Shown piece after piece: positions 40,753 to 48,797 of a DNA stretch of 64,000 nucleotides; position 1 is the stretch's first letter; each line of letters begins with the position of its first letter. The stretch is from contig DATKDP010000055.1 of NCBI GenBank assembly GCA_035546335.1, forward strand, positions 1-64,000, written 5' to 3'. The notes beneath the pieces are model-generated. The model saw only the letters and a program-made list of their open reading frames with translations. It made no database searches and had not been told where the DNA came from. Origin of the DNA: DATKDP01 sp035546335 (GTDB lineage: Bacteria; Acidobacteriota; Thermoanaerobaculia; Gp7-AA8). The translations under genes were made by a program, and so were the position numbers.

Positions 40753-40862
40753 AGAGCAGATAGCAGAGGGCAGATGGCAGATGGCAGAGAGCTGAGAGCT
40801 GAGAGCTTAGACGAGCCCCATCTGCTATCTGCCATCTCCTCTTCCCGTCATCTGCTCTCCTG
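40752..40862. repeat. Family J inverted tandem repeat (GCAGATG / GAGAGCT)
   Basis: GGCAGATGGCAGATGGCAGA and GAGCTGAGAGCTGAGAGCT (40770-40808) are followed by ATCTGCTATCTGCCATC and ATCTGCTCTCC (40820-40860). The halves are largely complementary, another tandem-arm hairpin in an intergenic position. Confidence 0.7.
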
Positions 40863-40885
40863 CTCCCAATGTACAATTCGCCCGC

Positions 40886-41527
40886 ATGAAACGAATCGCT
40901 TCGCTCGCCGTGCTCTTCCTCCTTCTCTCTTCTGCCTGCCGCACGGCTCCGGCATCCGCGCTTCAGTCCATCGCCGCCGCGCGCAGCGCCTCGCAGGGAG
41001 AGAGGGTGACGGTATCGGGAATCGTCACCGTTCCCTCGTCGGCCTTCCTCTCCTCTCTCGAAGACCATGGATTCGCCTTGCAGGATGCGAGCGGAGGAAT
41101 CTACGTCAGCACCACTCTGGAGCTCGACCTCGAGCCGGGTGAGATCGTCGAAATCACCGCTCGTCGCGGCGACAGCCACGGAGCCGCCAGCCTCGTCCTC
41201 GACGATCCTCGTTCGATCAGCCGGCGGGGACGGACGCCGCCGCCGCTCCCGCGTGACGTACCGACCGGGAGGATCGGCGAGGAGACCGAAGGGTGGCTCG
41301 TTCGCGTCACCGGCAGGCTCCTTCGACCGCCGGTGAGCGATCTCCCCTACGGTTGGCGCCTTTTCCTCGATGACGGCAGCGGAGAGATTCAGGCCTTCGT
41401 CGCCGCCTCGACGGCGATCGACGTGTCGGCATTCGCGGAGGGGGCGACGCTGGTGGTCACCGGCCTGAGCAGCCAGTACGACGACCACTACGAAGTGGCT
41501 CCGCGCATGGCCGGCGACGTGCGCTGA
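40886..41527 (+). CDS. Lipoprotein with OB-fold-like domains
   Basis: A 213-residue protein. The signal peptide ends in a lipobox, LFLLLSSAC, with Cys18 as the lipidated residue. Two beta-rich segments follow (about 35-100, RVTVSGIVTVPSSAF ... GFALQDASGGIYVST; and about 125-205, WLVRVTGRLLRP ... LFLDDGSGEIQAF), with the pattern of repeated OB-fold domains in YdeI/DUF5689-like secreted proteins. The function is unknown; nucleic acid or oligosaccharide binding is possible. TACAAT (40872-40877) lies 8 bases before ATG 40886 and there is no Shine-Dalgarno, so the mRNA may be leaderless. Confidence 0.75.
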   Translation: MKRIASLAVLFLLLSSACRTAPASALQSIAAARSASQGERVTVSGIVTVPSSAFLSSLEDHGFALQDASGGIYVSTTLELDLEPGEIVEITARRGDSHGAASLVLDDPRSISRRGRTPPPLPRDVPTGRIGEETEGWLVRVTGRLLRPPVSDLPYGWRLFLDDGSGEIQAFVAASTAIDVSAFAEGATLVVTGLSSQYDDHYEVAPRMAGDVR

Positions 41528-41530
41528 GCG

Positions 41531-42262
41531 TCACTGATGCATCAGAATATCGATCCGTTCGCGCGCTGACGCTGCGCGGCGCTGATCCCCCTGCCGCGCA
41601 TGGATGTTCTGAAGGTTCGCCAGCACGCGCATCAGCGTCTCCCGCTCACTCCATCCCCGCAGGTGCTCACTTTCGAGCTGAGTCCTTCCGCCAGTCGTCT
41701 GGGCGACGAGCTCGCGGATCTCCTCGATACCGAGCGTTGCGCCCCCTCGAAACGGATCGACGTAGATCTCGTTCAGCTCGAAGGCAACTTTGACGATGTA
41801 GTGCCCGGGCAGGCCGACTCCGACCGCATTGAGTCCGATCTTCCATGCCGTGTGCAGAAAGATGATCGACAGCGTGATGGGGATTCCCATCTTCCGGTCG
41901 ATGACCTCGTTCAGAAAGACGTTTTTCACGTCGTAGTAGTCGAGAACGTTGCCGCTGTAGTGATCGACGTCGAACATCACCGCGTGAAGGTGGCCGAGCT
42001 TGAAGATGTCGGGCTCCCCATCGGCGATCCGTGCTGATACACGCGACGCGAGTGAATCGAGCTCGCCGAGATAATGAGCCTGATCGAGCTGCGGGTATTC
42101 CTCCAGGGCGATCAAGAGGGCTCCGTAGGCAAGATCTCCCGGCCCGATCTCGCGCGCCGCGAGCGCGCGGAACTGGCGCCTCGCTTCGGCAGGGTGGATG
42201 TAGAGGTCCTCGCTCATTGCGCTCTGCAGAAAGGGAAAGAAGGTATCGGCATGCTCTTGCAT
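41531..42262 (-). CDS. SirB1/transglutaminase-like family protein
   Basis: A 243-residue protein of the SirB1 (transglutaminase-like core plus tetratricopeptide) family, with FDVDHYSGNVLDYYDVKNVFLNEVIDR, GIPITLSIIFLHTAWKIGL and GVGLPGHYIVKV. The ending ERETLMRVLANLQNIHARQGD is the start of a TPR-like helix pair. The usual catalytic cysteine position is not obvious, as is normal for this family. The function is unknown. ATG 42262 lies inside the start region of the divergent recO gene, so the two transcripts must begin within each other's coding sequence or share a very compact promoter. Confidence 0.87.
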   Translation of the reverse strand: MQEHADTFFPFLQSAMSEDLYIHPAEARRQFRALAAREIGPGDLAYGALLIALEEYPQLDQAHYLGELDSLASRVSARIADGEPDIFKLGHLHAVMFDVDHYSGNVLDYYDVKNVFLNEVIDRKMGIPITLSIIFLHTAWKIGLNAVGVGLPGHYIVKVAFELNEIYVDPFRGGATLGIEEIRELVAQTTGGRTQLESEHLRGWSERETLMRVLANLQNIHARQGDQRRAASARERIDILMHQ

Positions 42263-43018
42263 AATACATGCGTGAAGCTGGAGAAATCCGAGGCGATCGT
42301 CCTCCAGACGTTCCGAGCCCGCGAGCGGGACAAGCTCGTGGTCTTCCTCACCGCCGCGCATGGCAAGAAGAGAGGATGGGCCTACGGTGCCAGGAGTCTG
42401 CGCACCCGCTTCGGGGCGACGCTCGAGCCGCTTTCGAAGATCCTCATCGGTTACGCCGAAAGGGAGTCGGAGGAAGTCGTACGGATCGAGTCGGTCGATC
42501 TGATCCGCTCGCTCTTCGACGTCCATCGCAATCTCGAATCGAGCATGACCGCAACGTGGATCGCCGAGCTGATCGACACCTTCGCTCCGGCGGACGAGCC
42601 TTCCGAGCTTCTCTTCCGCCTCGCCGACCGGATCACCGAAGGGCTGGCGTCCGGTCTCCGCCCGCTGGCGGTCCTGGCGTGGAGCGATGTCTGGATCCTG
42701 AAGGTCGCGGGGATCTTTCCGTCGACCAGAAACTGCATCTCGTGTCATGCGCCGCTGGGCAGACCGATGCGCTTCGATGCGACAGCCGGCGGCTTCGTTT
42801 GCGAGGGATGCGCGGAACGGTCGGTGCCGGTGATGGCGAATGCGCTCGCCGATTCGCTCGCGGCACTGCTCCGGCTTCCGCTCGACGAGTTCGCGCGCCT
42901 GCCGCTTCCGGCGGAGGAGCTCTTCGAGCTGCGCTCGATCGCCGGCGGCCTTCGCCGCTCGTTCCTCGGGCACGAGCTGAAATCCCACGACCTGCTCGCC
43001 GCCGTCCTCACGTCGTGA
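42251..43018 (+). CDS. recO: DNA repair protein RecO
   Basis: A 255-residue protein with an N-terminal OB fold (KSEAIVLQTFRARERDKLVVFLTAAHGKKRGWAYGARS) and a C-terminal helical domain carrying a zinc site: CISCHAPLGRPMRFDATAGGF VCEGC supplies four cysteines. RecO loads RecA with RecR during recombinational repair. ATG 42251 and GTG 42272 are both possible starts; GTG 42272 gives the length usual for the family and avoids overlap with the divergent SirB1-like gene. The stop is followed by a family B repeat. Confidence 0.88.
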   Translation: MLLHNTCVKLEKSEAIVLQTFRARERDKLVVFLTAAHGKKRGWAYGARSLRTRFGATLEPLSKILIGYAERESEEVVRIESVDLIRSLFDVHRNLESSMTATWIAELIDTFAPADEPSELLFRLADRITEGLASGLRPLAVLAWSDVWILKVAGIFPSTRNCISCHAPLGRPMRFDATAGGFVCEGCAERSVPVMANALADSLAALLRLPLDEFARLPLPAEELFELRSIAGGLRRSFLGHELKSHDLLAAVLTS

Positions 43019-43077
43019 TCCGATGGTGGCGCTTCGCGTCACCATCGACTGGATTCCTCCTCCGGTGCAGGACGATT

Positions 43078-43264
43078 TCGGTCCTCCGGTTTCCGGTTTC
43101 AGGTTTCAGGTTTCAGGTTTCAGGTTTCAGGTTTCAGGTTTTCTTGTGGCGCTGCGCGCTCACCACCCGGCTGGATCTGATGCATCCCTTCAGGGTGGCC
43201 CTTCACCCTTCACCCTTCACCCTTCACACTTCACCCTTCACCCTTCACCCTTCACCCTTCACAC
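43078..43264. repeat. Family B (TTTCAGG)n array and family K (CCCTTCA)n array
   Basis: Positions 43078-43137 hold TTTCCGG/TTTCAGG seven-base units. After a short unique stretch, 43187-43264 hold about ten CCCTTCA units with two CACTTCA variants. Both have a 7-base period with skewed purine/pyrimidine strands. They fill the gap between two convergent genes, and the second array touches the stop of the 43259-43987 gene. Confidence 0.85.
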
Positions 43265-43987
43265 CCCTCCCCGTCCCTCGACGAGGAGGTCGCGACCGTG
43301 GAGATGAAGCTCCTGGTTCTCGTCGAGACGCAACATTCGCCTCTCGATCCGCTCTTCGCCGGCTCGTGTGTAGAGCATGACGGAGAGCATCGCCGTTCCA
43401 TCGTCCGAGAAGTCGGCCTCGGGGAGGAACGACGCGACGAGAGCGCGTACGAGCTGCGGCTGCTCGATCCGCCGGATCGCCTCGTCATACTCCCCGGCGT
43501 TGGTGATGACCGTCGTCATCTGCCACGCATGCGACGAGAGGAGCTCCGAAACGACGAGCCAGTAGGCGAATAGCCCCGCAGCCGTGCTCTCGAACCGAAA
43601 CCACGGATAAAAGGATCGTTCGGGAGGAAGGACGTCGGTCAATGAAGCGGGCGCCTTCTCGTCCGCCGCCATGACGATCGGAGCGATCGTGCGTTCGCTG
43701 CCGATCACGTACTTCACCGAGTAGCCTTCGGGAAGAGAGACGTCGGGAATCGACTCGAGAAGGGACGCAGCCTGGATCTCGAGATGCGCATACCATCTCT
43801 GTTCGGGGGGAAGGCCGGTCATCCGCTCGAATGCGGCACGGAAGCGCTCGGAGGCGAGCTCGCGCCCTGCGCGCATCTGGTCGCGCAGAGTCAGCACCTG
43901 CTGATCGGTCACCTTCCCCACGCGCGCATTGTAGATCGAGCGCCCGAACCATGCCCGTTCCTTCGGACCTGAGAGATCGTCCGCCAT
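43259..43987 (-). CDS. Unknown protein, 242 residues
   Basis: A soluble protein (MADDLSGPKERAWFGRSIYNARVG start). The middle contains ERSFYPWFRFESTAAGLFAYWLVVSELLSSHAWQ; the end is beta-rich with RRMLRLDENQELHLHGRDLLVEGRGGV. No family is recognised. The final GRGGV is coded at the edge of a CCCTTCA array. Codon use and composition match neighbouring genes. The upstream side is an inverted tandem repeat, so it appears monocistronic. Confidence 0.7.
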   Translation of the reverse strand: MADDLSGPKERAWFGRSIYNARVGKVTDQQVLTLRDQMRAGRELASERFRAAFERMTGLPPEQRWYAHLEIQAASLLESIPDVSLPEGYSVKYVIGSERTIAPIVMAADEKAPASLTDVLPPERSFYPWFRFESTAAGLFAYWLVVSELLSSHAWQMTTVITNAGEYDEAIRRIEQPQLVRALVASFLPEADFSDDGTAMLSVMLYTRAGEERIERRMLRLDENQELHLHGRDLLVEGRGGV

Positions 43988-44022
43988 GGTGCCGCCCCGT
44001 CATCCTGAACGAGGAAGGCAGA

Positions 44023-44265
44023 GGGTAGAGGGTAGAGGGTAGAAGGCGGAGGGCAAACCAGAAACCAGAAACCAGAAACCAGAAACCAGAAACCAGAAAC
44101 CAGAAACCAGAATAATACCTCCTGAGCGAGGGCGGGAGTTGGGTGTGAGTGAAGGATCTCCCGCCTTCTGCCTTTGGTTTCTGGTTTCTGGTTTCTGGTT
44201 TCTGGTTTCTGGTTTCTGGTTTCTGGTTTCTAGTTTCCGCCTTCTGCCTTCTGCCTTCCGCCTTC
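44023..44265. repeat. Family B inverted pair: (CCAGAAA)n and (TTTCTGG)n arms
   Basis: The left arm has GGCAGAGGGTAGAGGGTAG units (44023-44054), then eight AACCAGA units (44055-44111). The right arm has TTTCTGG units (44174-44233), then CTTCTGCCTTCTGCC units (44236-44265). The arms are complementary over about 90 bases with a loop of about 60 bases that itself contains GGCGGGAGTTGG and ATCTCCCGCC. It is the largest potential hairpin in the window. Confidence 0.85.
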
Positions 44266-44297
44266 TATAATGCGGGGGCTGTGAAACAACGGGGGAG
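44266..44297 (+). promoter_or_regulatory. Consensus -10 box at the end of a family B repeat
   Basis: TATAAT at 44266-44271 lies directly after the CTTCTGCC array, whose units offer only a weak -35 (TTCTGC). GGGGGAG (44291-44297) is a strong ribosome binding site for ATG 44305. The predicted mRNA start is near 44278. Confidence 0.55.
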
Positions 44298-44304
44298 AAA
44301 AGCG

Positions 44305-46719
44305 ATGCAGGCTGAACGAGCGTTGGAACGAGCCGGCCGTGTCGAGTTCACGCGCGAGAGCATCCTTGCGGACTACCGGATTGCATGGCAGAGCCGTCAG
44401 GCGAGTCTGATCGGCCGGAAGGAAGTCCTCACCGGGAAGGCGAAATTCGGCATCTTCGGCGACGGCAAGGAAGTGGCGCAGCTCGCCATGGCACGCGCGT
44501 TCCGTGCAGGCGACATCCGCGCCGGCTATTACCGCGACCAGACCTTCATGTTCGCCACGGGGATGTCGACCATCGCCGAGTTCTTCGCGCAGCTCTACGC
44601 CGACACCGACGTCGAGCACGACCCTGCCTCGGGGGGCCGCTCGATGAATGCGCACTTCGCAACGAGAATGATCCACCCGGATGGTTCATGGCGGGCACTC
44701 GCGGAGGAATTGCATTCGTCGGCCGACGTGTCTCCGACGGGCTCGCAGATGCCGCGACTCCTCGGGCTCGCCTATGCATCGAAGCTCTACCGGCAGCTCG
44801 ACGAGCTTCGCGCCTTTCCTCACTTCTCGCACCATGGCGACGAGATCGCATTCGGCACGATCGGCAACGCCAGCGCAGCCGAGGGGATGTTCTGGGAGTC
44901 GGTGAATGCGGCGGGCGTGCTGCAGGCTCCGATGCTCCTTTCGATCTGGGATGACGGATTCGGCATCTCGGTTCCGAACGAGCTCCAGATGTGCAAAGGG
45001 AACATCTCCGCCATCCTGAAGGGATTTCAACGGGATAAGGGCGACTGCAGCGGATTCGACCTCTATGCGGTCAAGGGATGGGATTACCCGGCGCTTTGCG
45101 AAACCTACCTCAACGCCTCCCAGATCGTCAGAATGGAGCACGTTCCGGCGATCATTCACGTCGTCGAGGTCACGCAGCCGCAGGGACATTCGACCTCCGG
45201 GAGCCACGAGCGCTACAAATCGAAGGAACGGCTGCAGTGGGAAGAGGAATTCGACTGCATCAGGAAGATGCGCGAATGGATCGTGGCGCAGGGGATCGCC
45301 ACGGCCGCCGAGCTCGACGGATTCGAGGAAGAAGACCGCAAGCTCGTCCGTGAGATCCAGCGGAAGGCGTGGGCTGGCTACCGCACACCGATCGATCGGG
45401 AGCTCGTAGAATTCGTCTCCATGGCGCGGGAGATCGCCGGGCAGTCCTCCCGGAGGGAAAGGCTGGAGACGATCATCTCGGAGATCGAGCGCGTTCAGGC
45501 GCCGTTCCGTCGTGACTTCATGCGCGCTGCGAAGAACGTTCTCGTCGCGACGCGCGACGAGACGTCCCCGGCGATCACGAGGCTTTCGAACTGGTGGCAG
45601 GAACGCGAGCGCGAGAACACGGAGCGGTACGGGTCGGATCTCTACAGCCGTACGCTGCACGCAGCGCCAGCCATCGAACCGGTCGCAGCGCAGTACGATG
45701 ACGATGCGCCCGTTCTCAACGGCTTCGAGATCCTCAACGCCTGTTTCGACGCCGCGCTCGCACGCTATCCGAACGTCATCGCCCTCGGCGAGGACGTCGG
45801 CAAGCTCGGCGACGTCAACCAGGGCTTCGCCGGACTTCAGGAAAAGTACGGAGAGCTCCGCGTCTCCGATACCGGCATTCGCGAATGCACGATCATCGGG
45901 CAAGCGATCGGAATGGCGATGCGCGGGCTCAGGCCGATCGCCGAGATCCAGTACCTCGATTACCTTCTCTACGCTCTCCAGATCATCTCCGACGATCTGG
46001 CGACCGTCCGCTGGCGGTCGAAGGGAGGACAGAAGGCGCCTGTGATCATTCGAACGCGGGGACATCGCCTCGAGGGCATCTGGCACTCCGGCTCACCGAT
46101 GGCGGGCATCATCAGCCTCACCCGCGGAGCTCATTTCTGCGTCCCGAGGAACATGACGCAGGCCGCGGGCTTCTACAACACGCTTCTGGAATCGGACGAT
46201 CCTGCGATCGTCGTCGAGGTGTTGAACGGATACCGCGCGAAAGAAGCGCTGCCGTCGAACATCGGAACCTTCCGTGTTCCCCTCGGCGTTCCGGAGGTCA
46301 TTCGCACCGGCAACGACGTCACCATCGTCACCTATGGCGCCTGCTGCAGGATCGCGATGGAGGCGGCGGAGCTTCTCGAAGAGGTGGGGATCGACGCGGA
46401 GATCATCGATGTCCAGACCCTTCTTCCGTTCGATGCCGGTCACACGATCGTCGAGTCGCTGAAAAAGACGAGCCGTGTCGTTTTCCTCGACGAGGACGTT
46501 CCAGGCGGCGCTTCCGCCTACATGATGCAGAAGGTTCTCGAGGAGCAGCGGGGCTACGAATGGCTCGATTCCGAGCCGCGAACGCTTCCGGCGAAAGAGC
46601 ACCGGCCGGCGTACGGGTCGGACGGCGATTACTGGTCGAAACCGAATCGCGAATCGGTCTTCACCATCGTCTACGATCTGATGCACGAGGCGATGCCGGC
46701 GAAGTATCCGCGCTTCTGA
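44305..46719 (+). CDS. Fused E1 alpha/beta 2-oxoacid dehydrogenase
   Basis: An 804-residue single-chain thiamine-diphosphate E1. The alpha half (about 1-410) has AGYYRDQTFMFATGMS, GRSMNAHFATRM, FGTIGNASAAEGMFWESVNAAG and SIWDDGFGISVPNEL. The beta half (about 465-804) has NVIALGEDVGKLGDVNQGFAGL, IRECTIIGQAIGMAMRGLRPIAEIQYLDYLLYALQ and a transketolase C-terminal domain ending LDEDVPGGASAYM. Similar fusions occur in Bacteroidetes and act on branched-chain 2-oxoacids or pyruvate; the substrate is not decided here. No E2/E3 genes are adjacent. The start is set by GGGGGAG and by a TATAAT -10 box. It is followed 14 bases later by L-2-hydroxyglutarate oxidase. Confidence 0.9.
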   Translation: MQAERALERAGRVEFTRESILADYRIAWQSRQASLIGRKEVLTGKAKFGIFGDGKEVAQLAMARAFRAGDIRAGYYRDQTFMFATGMSTIAEFFAQLYADTDVEHDPASGGRSMNAHFATRMIHPDGSWRALAEELHSSADVSPTGSQMPRLLGLAYASKLYRQLDELRAFPHFSHHGDEIAFGTIGNASAAEGMFWESVNAAGVLQAPMLLSIWDDGFGISVPNELQMCKGNISAILKGFQRDKGDCSGFDLYAVKGWDYPALCETYLNASQIVRMEHVPAIIHVVEVTQPQGHSTSGSHERYKSKERLQWEEEFDCIRKMREWIVAQGIATAAELDGFEEEDRKLVREIQRKAWAGYRTPIDRELVEFVSMAREIAGQSSRRERLETIISEIERVQAPFRRDFMRAAKNVLVATRDETSPAITRLSNWWQERERENTERYGSDLYSRTLHAAPAIEPVAAQYDDDAPVLNGFEILNACFDAALARYPNVIALGEDVGKLGDVNQGFAGLQEKYGELRVSDTGIRECTIIGQAIGMAMRGLRPIAEIQYLDYLLYALQIISDDLATVRWRSKGGQKAPVIIRTRGHRLEGIWHSGSPMAGIISLTRGAHFCVPRNMTQAAGFYNTLLESDDPAIVVEVLNGYRAKEALPSNIGTFRVPLGVPEVIRTGNDVTIVTYGACCRIAMEAAELLEEVGIDAEIIDVQTLLPFDAGHTIVESLKKTSRVVFLDEDVPGGASAYMMQKVLEEQRGYEWLDSEPRTLPAKEHRPAYGSDGDYWSKPNRESVFTIVYDLMHEAMPAKYPRF

Positions 46720-46733
46720 TCGCGCGAAATTCG

Positions 46734-47918
46734 ATGTTCGATTACCTGATCGTCGGAGGCGGCATCATCGGACTATCGGTCGCCGATGCTCTGCAGACCC
46801 GCCGGCCCGGCGCGCGCATCGCGGTGATCGAGAAGGAATCGGAGCTCGGCACGCACCAGTCGGGACACAACAGCGGCGTCATCCACTCCGGCATCTACTA
46901 CACGCCCGGGAGTCGCAAGGCCGAGCTGACGCGCGAAGGGCGAGCCGATCTCGTCGCTTTCTGCCGGGAGCAGGGAATTCCGCTCCGAATCCCGGGGAAG
47001 CTCATCGCGGCGTCGGGGCCGGAGGACATCGAACGGCTGCGGGCGCTCCAGGGAAGAGGCGTTGCGAACGGTGTCGACTGCAGGTGGTTGTCAGGCGAGC
47101 AGGCGATGGAGATCGAGCCGCACCTTCGATGCGACGCCGCCCTCTTCGTGCCTGCGGCCGGTGTCGTGGAGTTCCGCGAAGTCTGCCGGAAGCTCGGCGA
47201 GCGTCTGACGATGCGCGGCGGCACGATCCGCACGGGCTCGCCCGTCCGGTCGATCGACTCCCGCTCCTCGTCCCTCGTCGTGATCACCGGCAGCGCCGAG
47301 ATCGAGGCGCGCCAGCTGATCAACTGCGCCGGACTTCACAGCGATCGCGTTGCACGGATGGCGGGAGTCGAGCCGCCGGTCAGGATCGTTCCCTTCCGGG
47401 GCGAGTATTGGTCGATTCGCGAAGAGCGTTCGTTTCTCGTGAAGGAACTCGTCTATCCGGTTCCTGATCCCCGGTTTCCCTTTCTCGGCATCCATCTCAC
47501 GCGCGGGATCGACCAGCGCGTGCATGCCGGTCCGAATGCCGTCGTCGCATGGAAGCGTGAAGGATACGACAAGCGTTCGTTTCTCCTTCGGGACACCGTG
47601 GAGACGCTTCTGTTTCGCGGCTTCTGGAAGATGGCCGGACGGCACGCCGGCAGGGGCCTCGCCGAGCTCCTCCGCTCGTCGAGCCGGCAGCTCTTCGCCC
47701 GGAGTCTGCGCAGGCTGATTCCGGAGCTGACGGAGGATGATCTCGAGTCGTTCTCGTCCGGCGTCCGCGCCCAGGCGGTGGCCCGCGACGGTACGCTGGT
47801 CGATGACTTCCTCGTCGTCGAGAACGAGCGCACGTTTCATCTGCTCAACGTCCCCTCCCCCGCCGCCACCGCATCCCCTGCAATCGCCCGCTGGGTCGCC
47901 GCCCATTTCGAGTCGTGA
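46734..47918 (+). CDS. lhgO: L-2-hydroxyglutarate oxidase
   Basis: A 394-residue FAD enzyme of the DAO family. Markers are the N-terminal GGGIIGLSVADAL, EKESELGTHQSGHNSGVIHSGIYYTPGS (the LhgO signature), FREVCRKLGERL, NCAGLHSDRVARMAG and FPFLGIHLTRGIDQRVHAGPNAVVAWKREGY, and the C-terminal SGVRAQAVARDGTLVDDFLV. It oxidises L-2-hydroxyglutarate to 2-oxoglutarate and feeds electrons to the membrane quinone pool. Its product is the substrate of kgd at 9532. Probably co-transcribed with the E1 gene. Confidence 0.92.
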   Translation: MFDYLIVGGGIIGLSVADALQTRRPGARIAVIEKESELGTHQSGHNSGVIHSGIYYTPGSRKAELTREGRADLVAFCREQGIPLRIPGKLIAASGPEDIERLRALQGRGVANGVDCRWLSGEQAMEIEPHLRCDAALFVPAAGVVEFREVCRKLGERLTMRGGTIRTGSPVRSIDSRSSSLVVITGSAEIEARQLINCAGLHSDRVARMAGVEPPVRIVPFRGEYWSIREERSFLVKELVYPVPDPRFPFLGIHLTRGIDQRVHAGPNAVVAWKREGYDKRSFLLRDTVETLLFRGFWKMAGRHAGRGLAELLRSSSRQLFARSLRRLIPELTEDDLESFSSGVRAQAVARDGTLVDDFLVVENERTFHLLNVPSPAATASPAIARWVAAHFES

Positions 47919-47921
47919 AAG

Positions 47922-47998
47922 GAGAGCGGGCGTCCCGCGCCCGCCCCTGCTTCACGCAGGCCACACGCCACCACGAGGCGTCCCGCGCCCGCTCTCAT
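47922..47998. repeat. Family H pair in inverted arrangement
   Basis: GGAGAGCGGGCGTCCCGCGCCC starts 4 bases after the lhgO stop, and an inverted copy, GCGTCCCGCGCCCGCTCTC, ends at 47998. The outer GAGAGCGGGCG/CGCCCGCTCTC arms can pair across about 50 bases. It may act as transcription end for lhgO. Confidence 0.75.
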
Positions 47999-48014
47999 GC
48001 GATACTGATTGCCG

Positions 48015-48221
48015 ATGCGTGCGCGCGACACGACGGAAACTGCTGCGGAGATTCAGGAAGAGCTGCATCGAAAGCTCGGTCCGGGCGGTCGTGTCGAGCT
48101 CGCGATGCGGATGAGTGAGCTGGCGCACGAGTTCGCAAAGTCGGGAGTGAGAAATCGGAATCCCGCCCTCAGCGACTCGCAGGTGATGCGCGAGCTGGCT
48201 CGCGTCCTGTACGGTAGATGA
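48015..48221 (+). CDS. Small partner protein of the nucleotidyltransferase
   Basis: A 68-residue helical protein (MRARDTTETAAEIQEELHRKLG ... RVELAMRMSELAHEFAKSGVRNRNP ... SDSQVMRELARVLYGR). It overlaps the nucleotidyltransferase gene by 4 bases (ATGA), the usual layout of a two-gene unit. I recognise small partners like this from stand-alone nucleotidyltransferase loci, but not a named family. ATG 48015 has GATACT at 48001-48006, 8 bases upstream, and no Shine-Dalgarno, again suggesting a leaderless mRNA. Confidence 0.7.
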   Translation: MRARDTTETAAEIQEELHRKLGPGGRVELAMRMSELAHEFAKSGVRNRNPALSDSQVMRELARVLYGR

Positions 48222-48784
48222 CGGTCGACGACTTTTTCGCCCGCCTCATCAGCGCACTGGAGCATTCCGGGGTGCCGTACATGATCACCGGATCGTACGC
48301 CAGCGCCGCACACGGCATTCCGAGGGCGACCAACGATATCGACATCGTGATAGCTCCGACGAAGAAGTCACTGGTCGCGCTCCTTCGTGAGTTTCCGGAC
48401 CAGAAATACTATGCCGATGAGCTCCACGCCCTCGACGCACTGGAGCGGAAGTCGCAGTTCAACGTGATCGACTTCACGACCTCGTGGAAAGCGGATTTCA
48501 TCATTCGGAAGAACCGCGAATACAGCGAGGTGGAGTTTGCCCGGCGTCGCCGTCACTCCATAGCCGGACTCTCAGTCGAGCTCGCATCCGCCGAAGACGT
48601 CCTGATCTCCAAACTCGAGTCCGCAAAGCTCGGTGATTCCGAAAGGCAGATCGAAGATGGCGCCGGAATCATCCGCAGGCAGGGTGACTTCCTCGACCGC
48701 GAGTATGTCGAGCGATGGGTGCGCGAGCTCGATCTTGAAGAGCAGTGGCGCAAAGCTCTCGACAGATCCGAAGCGACCGAATGA
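48218..48784 (+). CDS. Nucleotidyltransferase-fold protein (MNT/AbiEii-like)
   Basis: A 188-residue protein with a minimal nucleotidyltransferase core: ITGSYASAAHGIPRATNDIDIVI carries the GS motif and the DxD metal pair. A second acidic strand is in FNVIDFTTSWKADFIIRK. A C-terminal helical part has LASAEDVLISKLESAKLGDSERQIEDGAGII, typical of AbiEii/DUF6036-like toxins and of MNT antitoxins. Whether it modifies tRNA, a protein or nothing is unknown. Together with the 68-residue gene it may form a toxin-antitoxin-like or defence unit. Confidence 0.85.
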   Translation: MTVDDFFARLISALEHSGVPYMITGSYASAAHGIPRATNDIDIVIAPTKKSLVALLREFPDQKYYADELHALDALERKSQFNVIDFTTSWKADFIIRKNREYSEVEFARRRRHSIAGLSVELASAEDVLISKLESAKLGDSERQIEDGAGIIRRQGDFLDREYVERWVRELDLEEQWRKALDRSEATE

Positions 48785-48797
48785 CTGCATCATCGGG

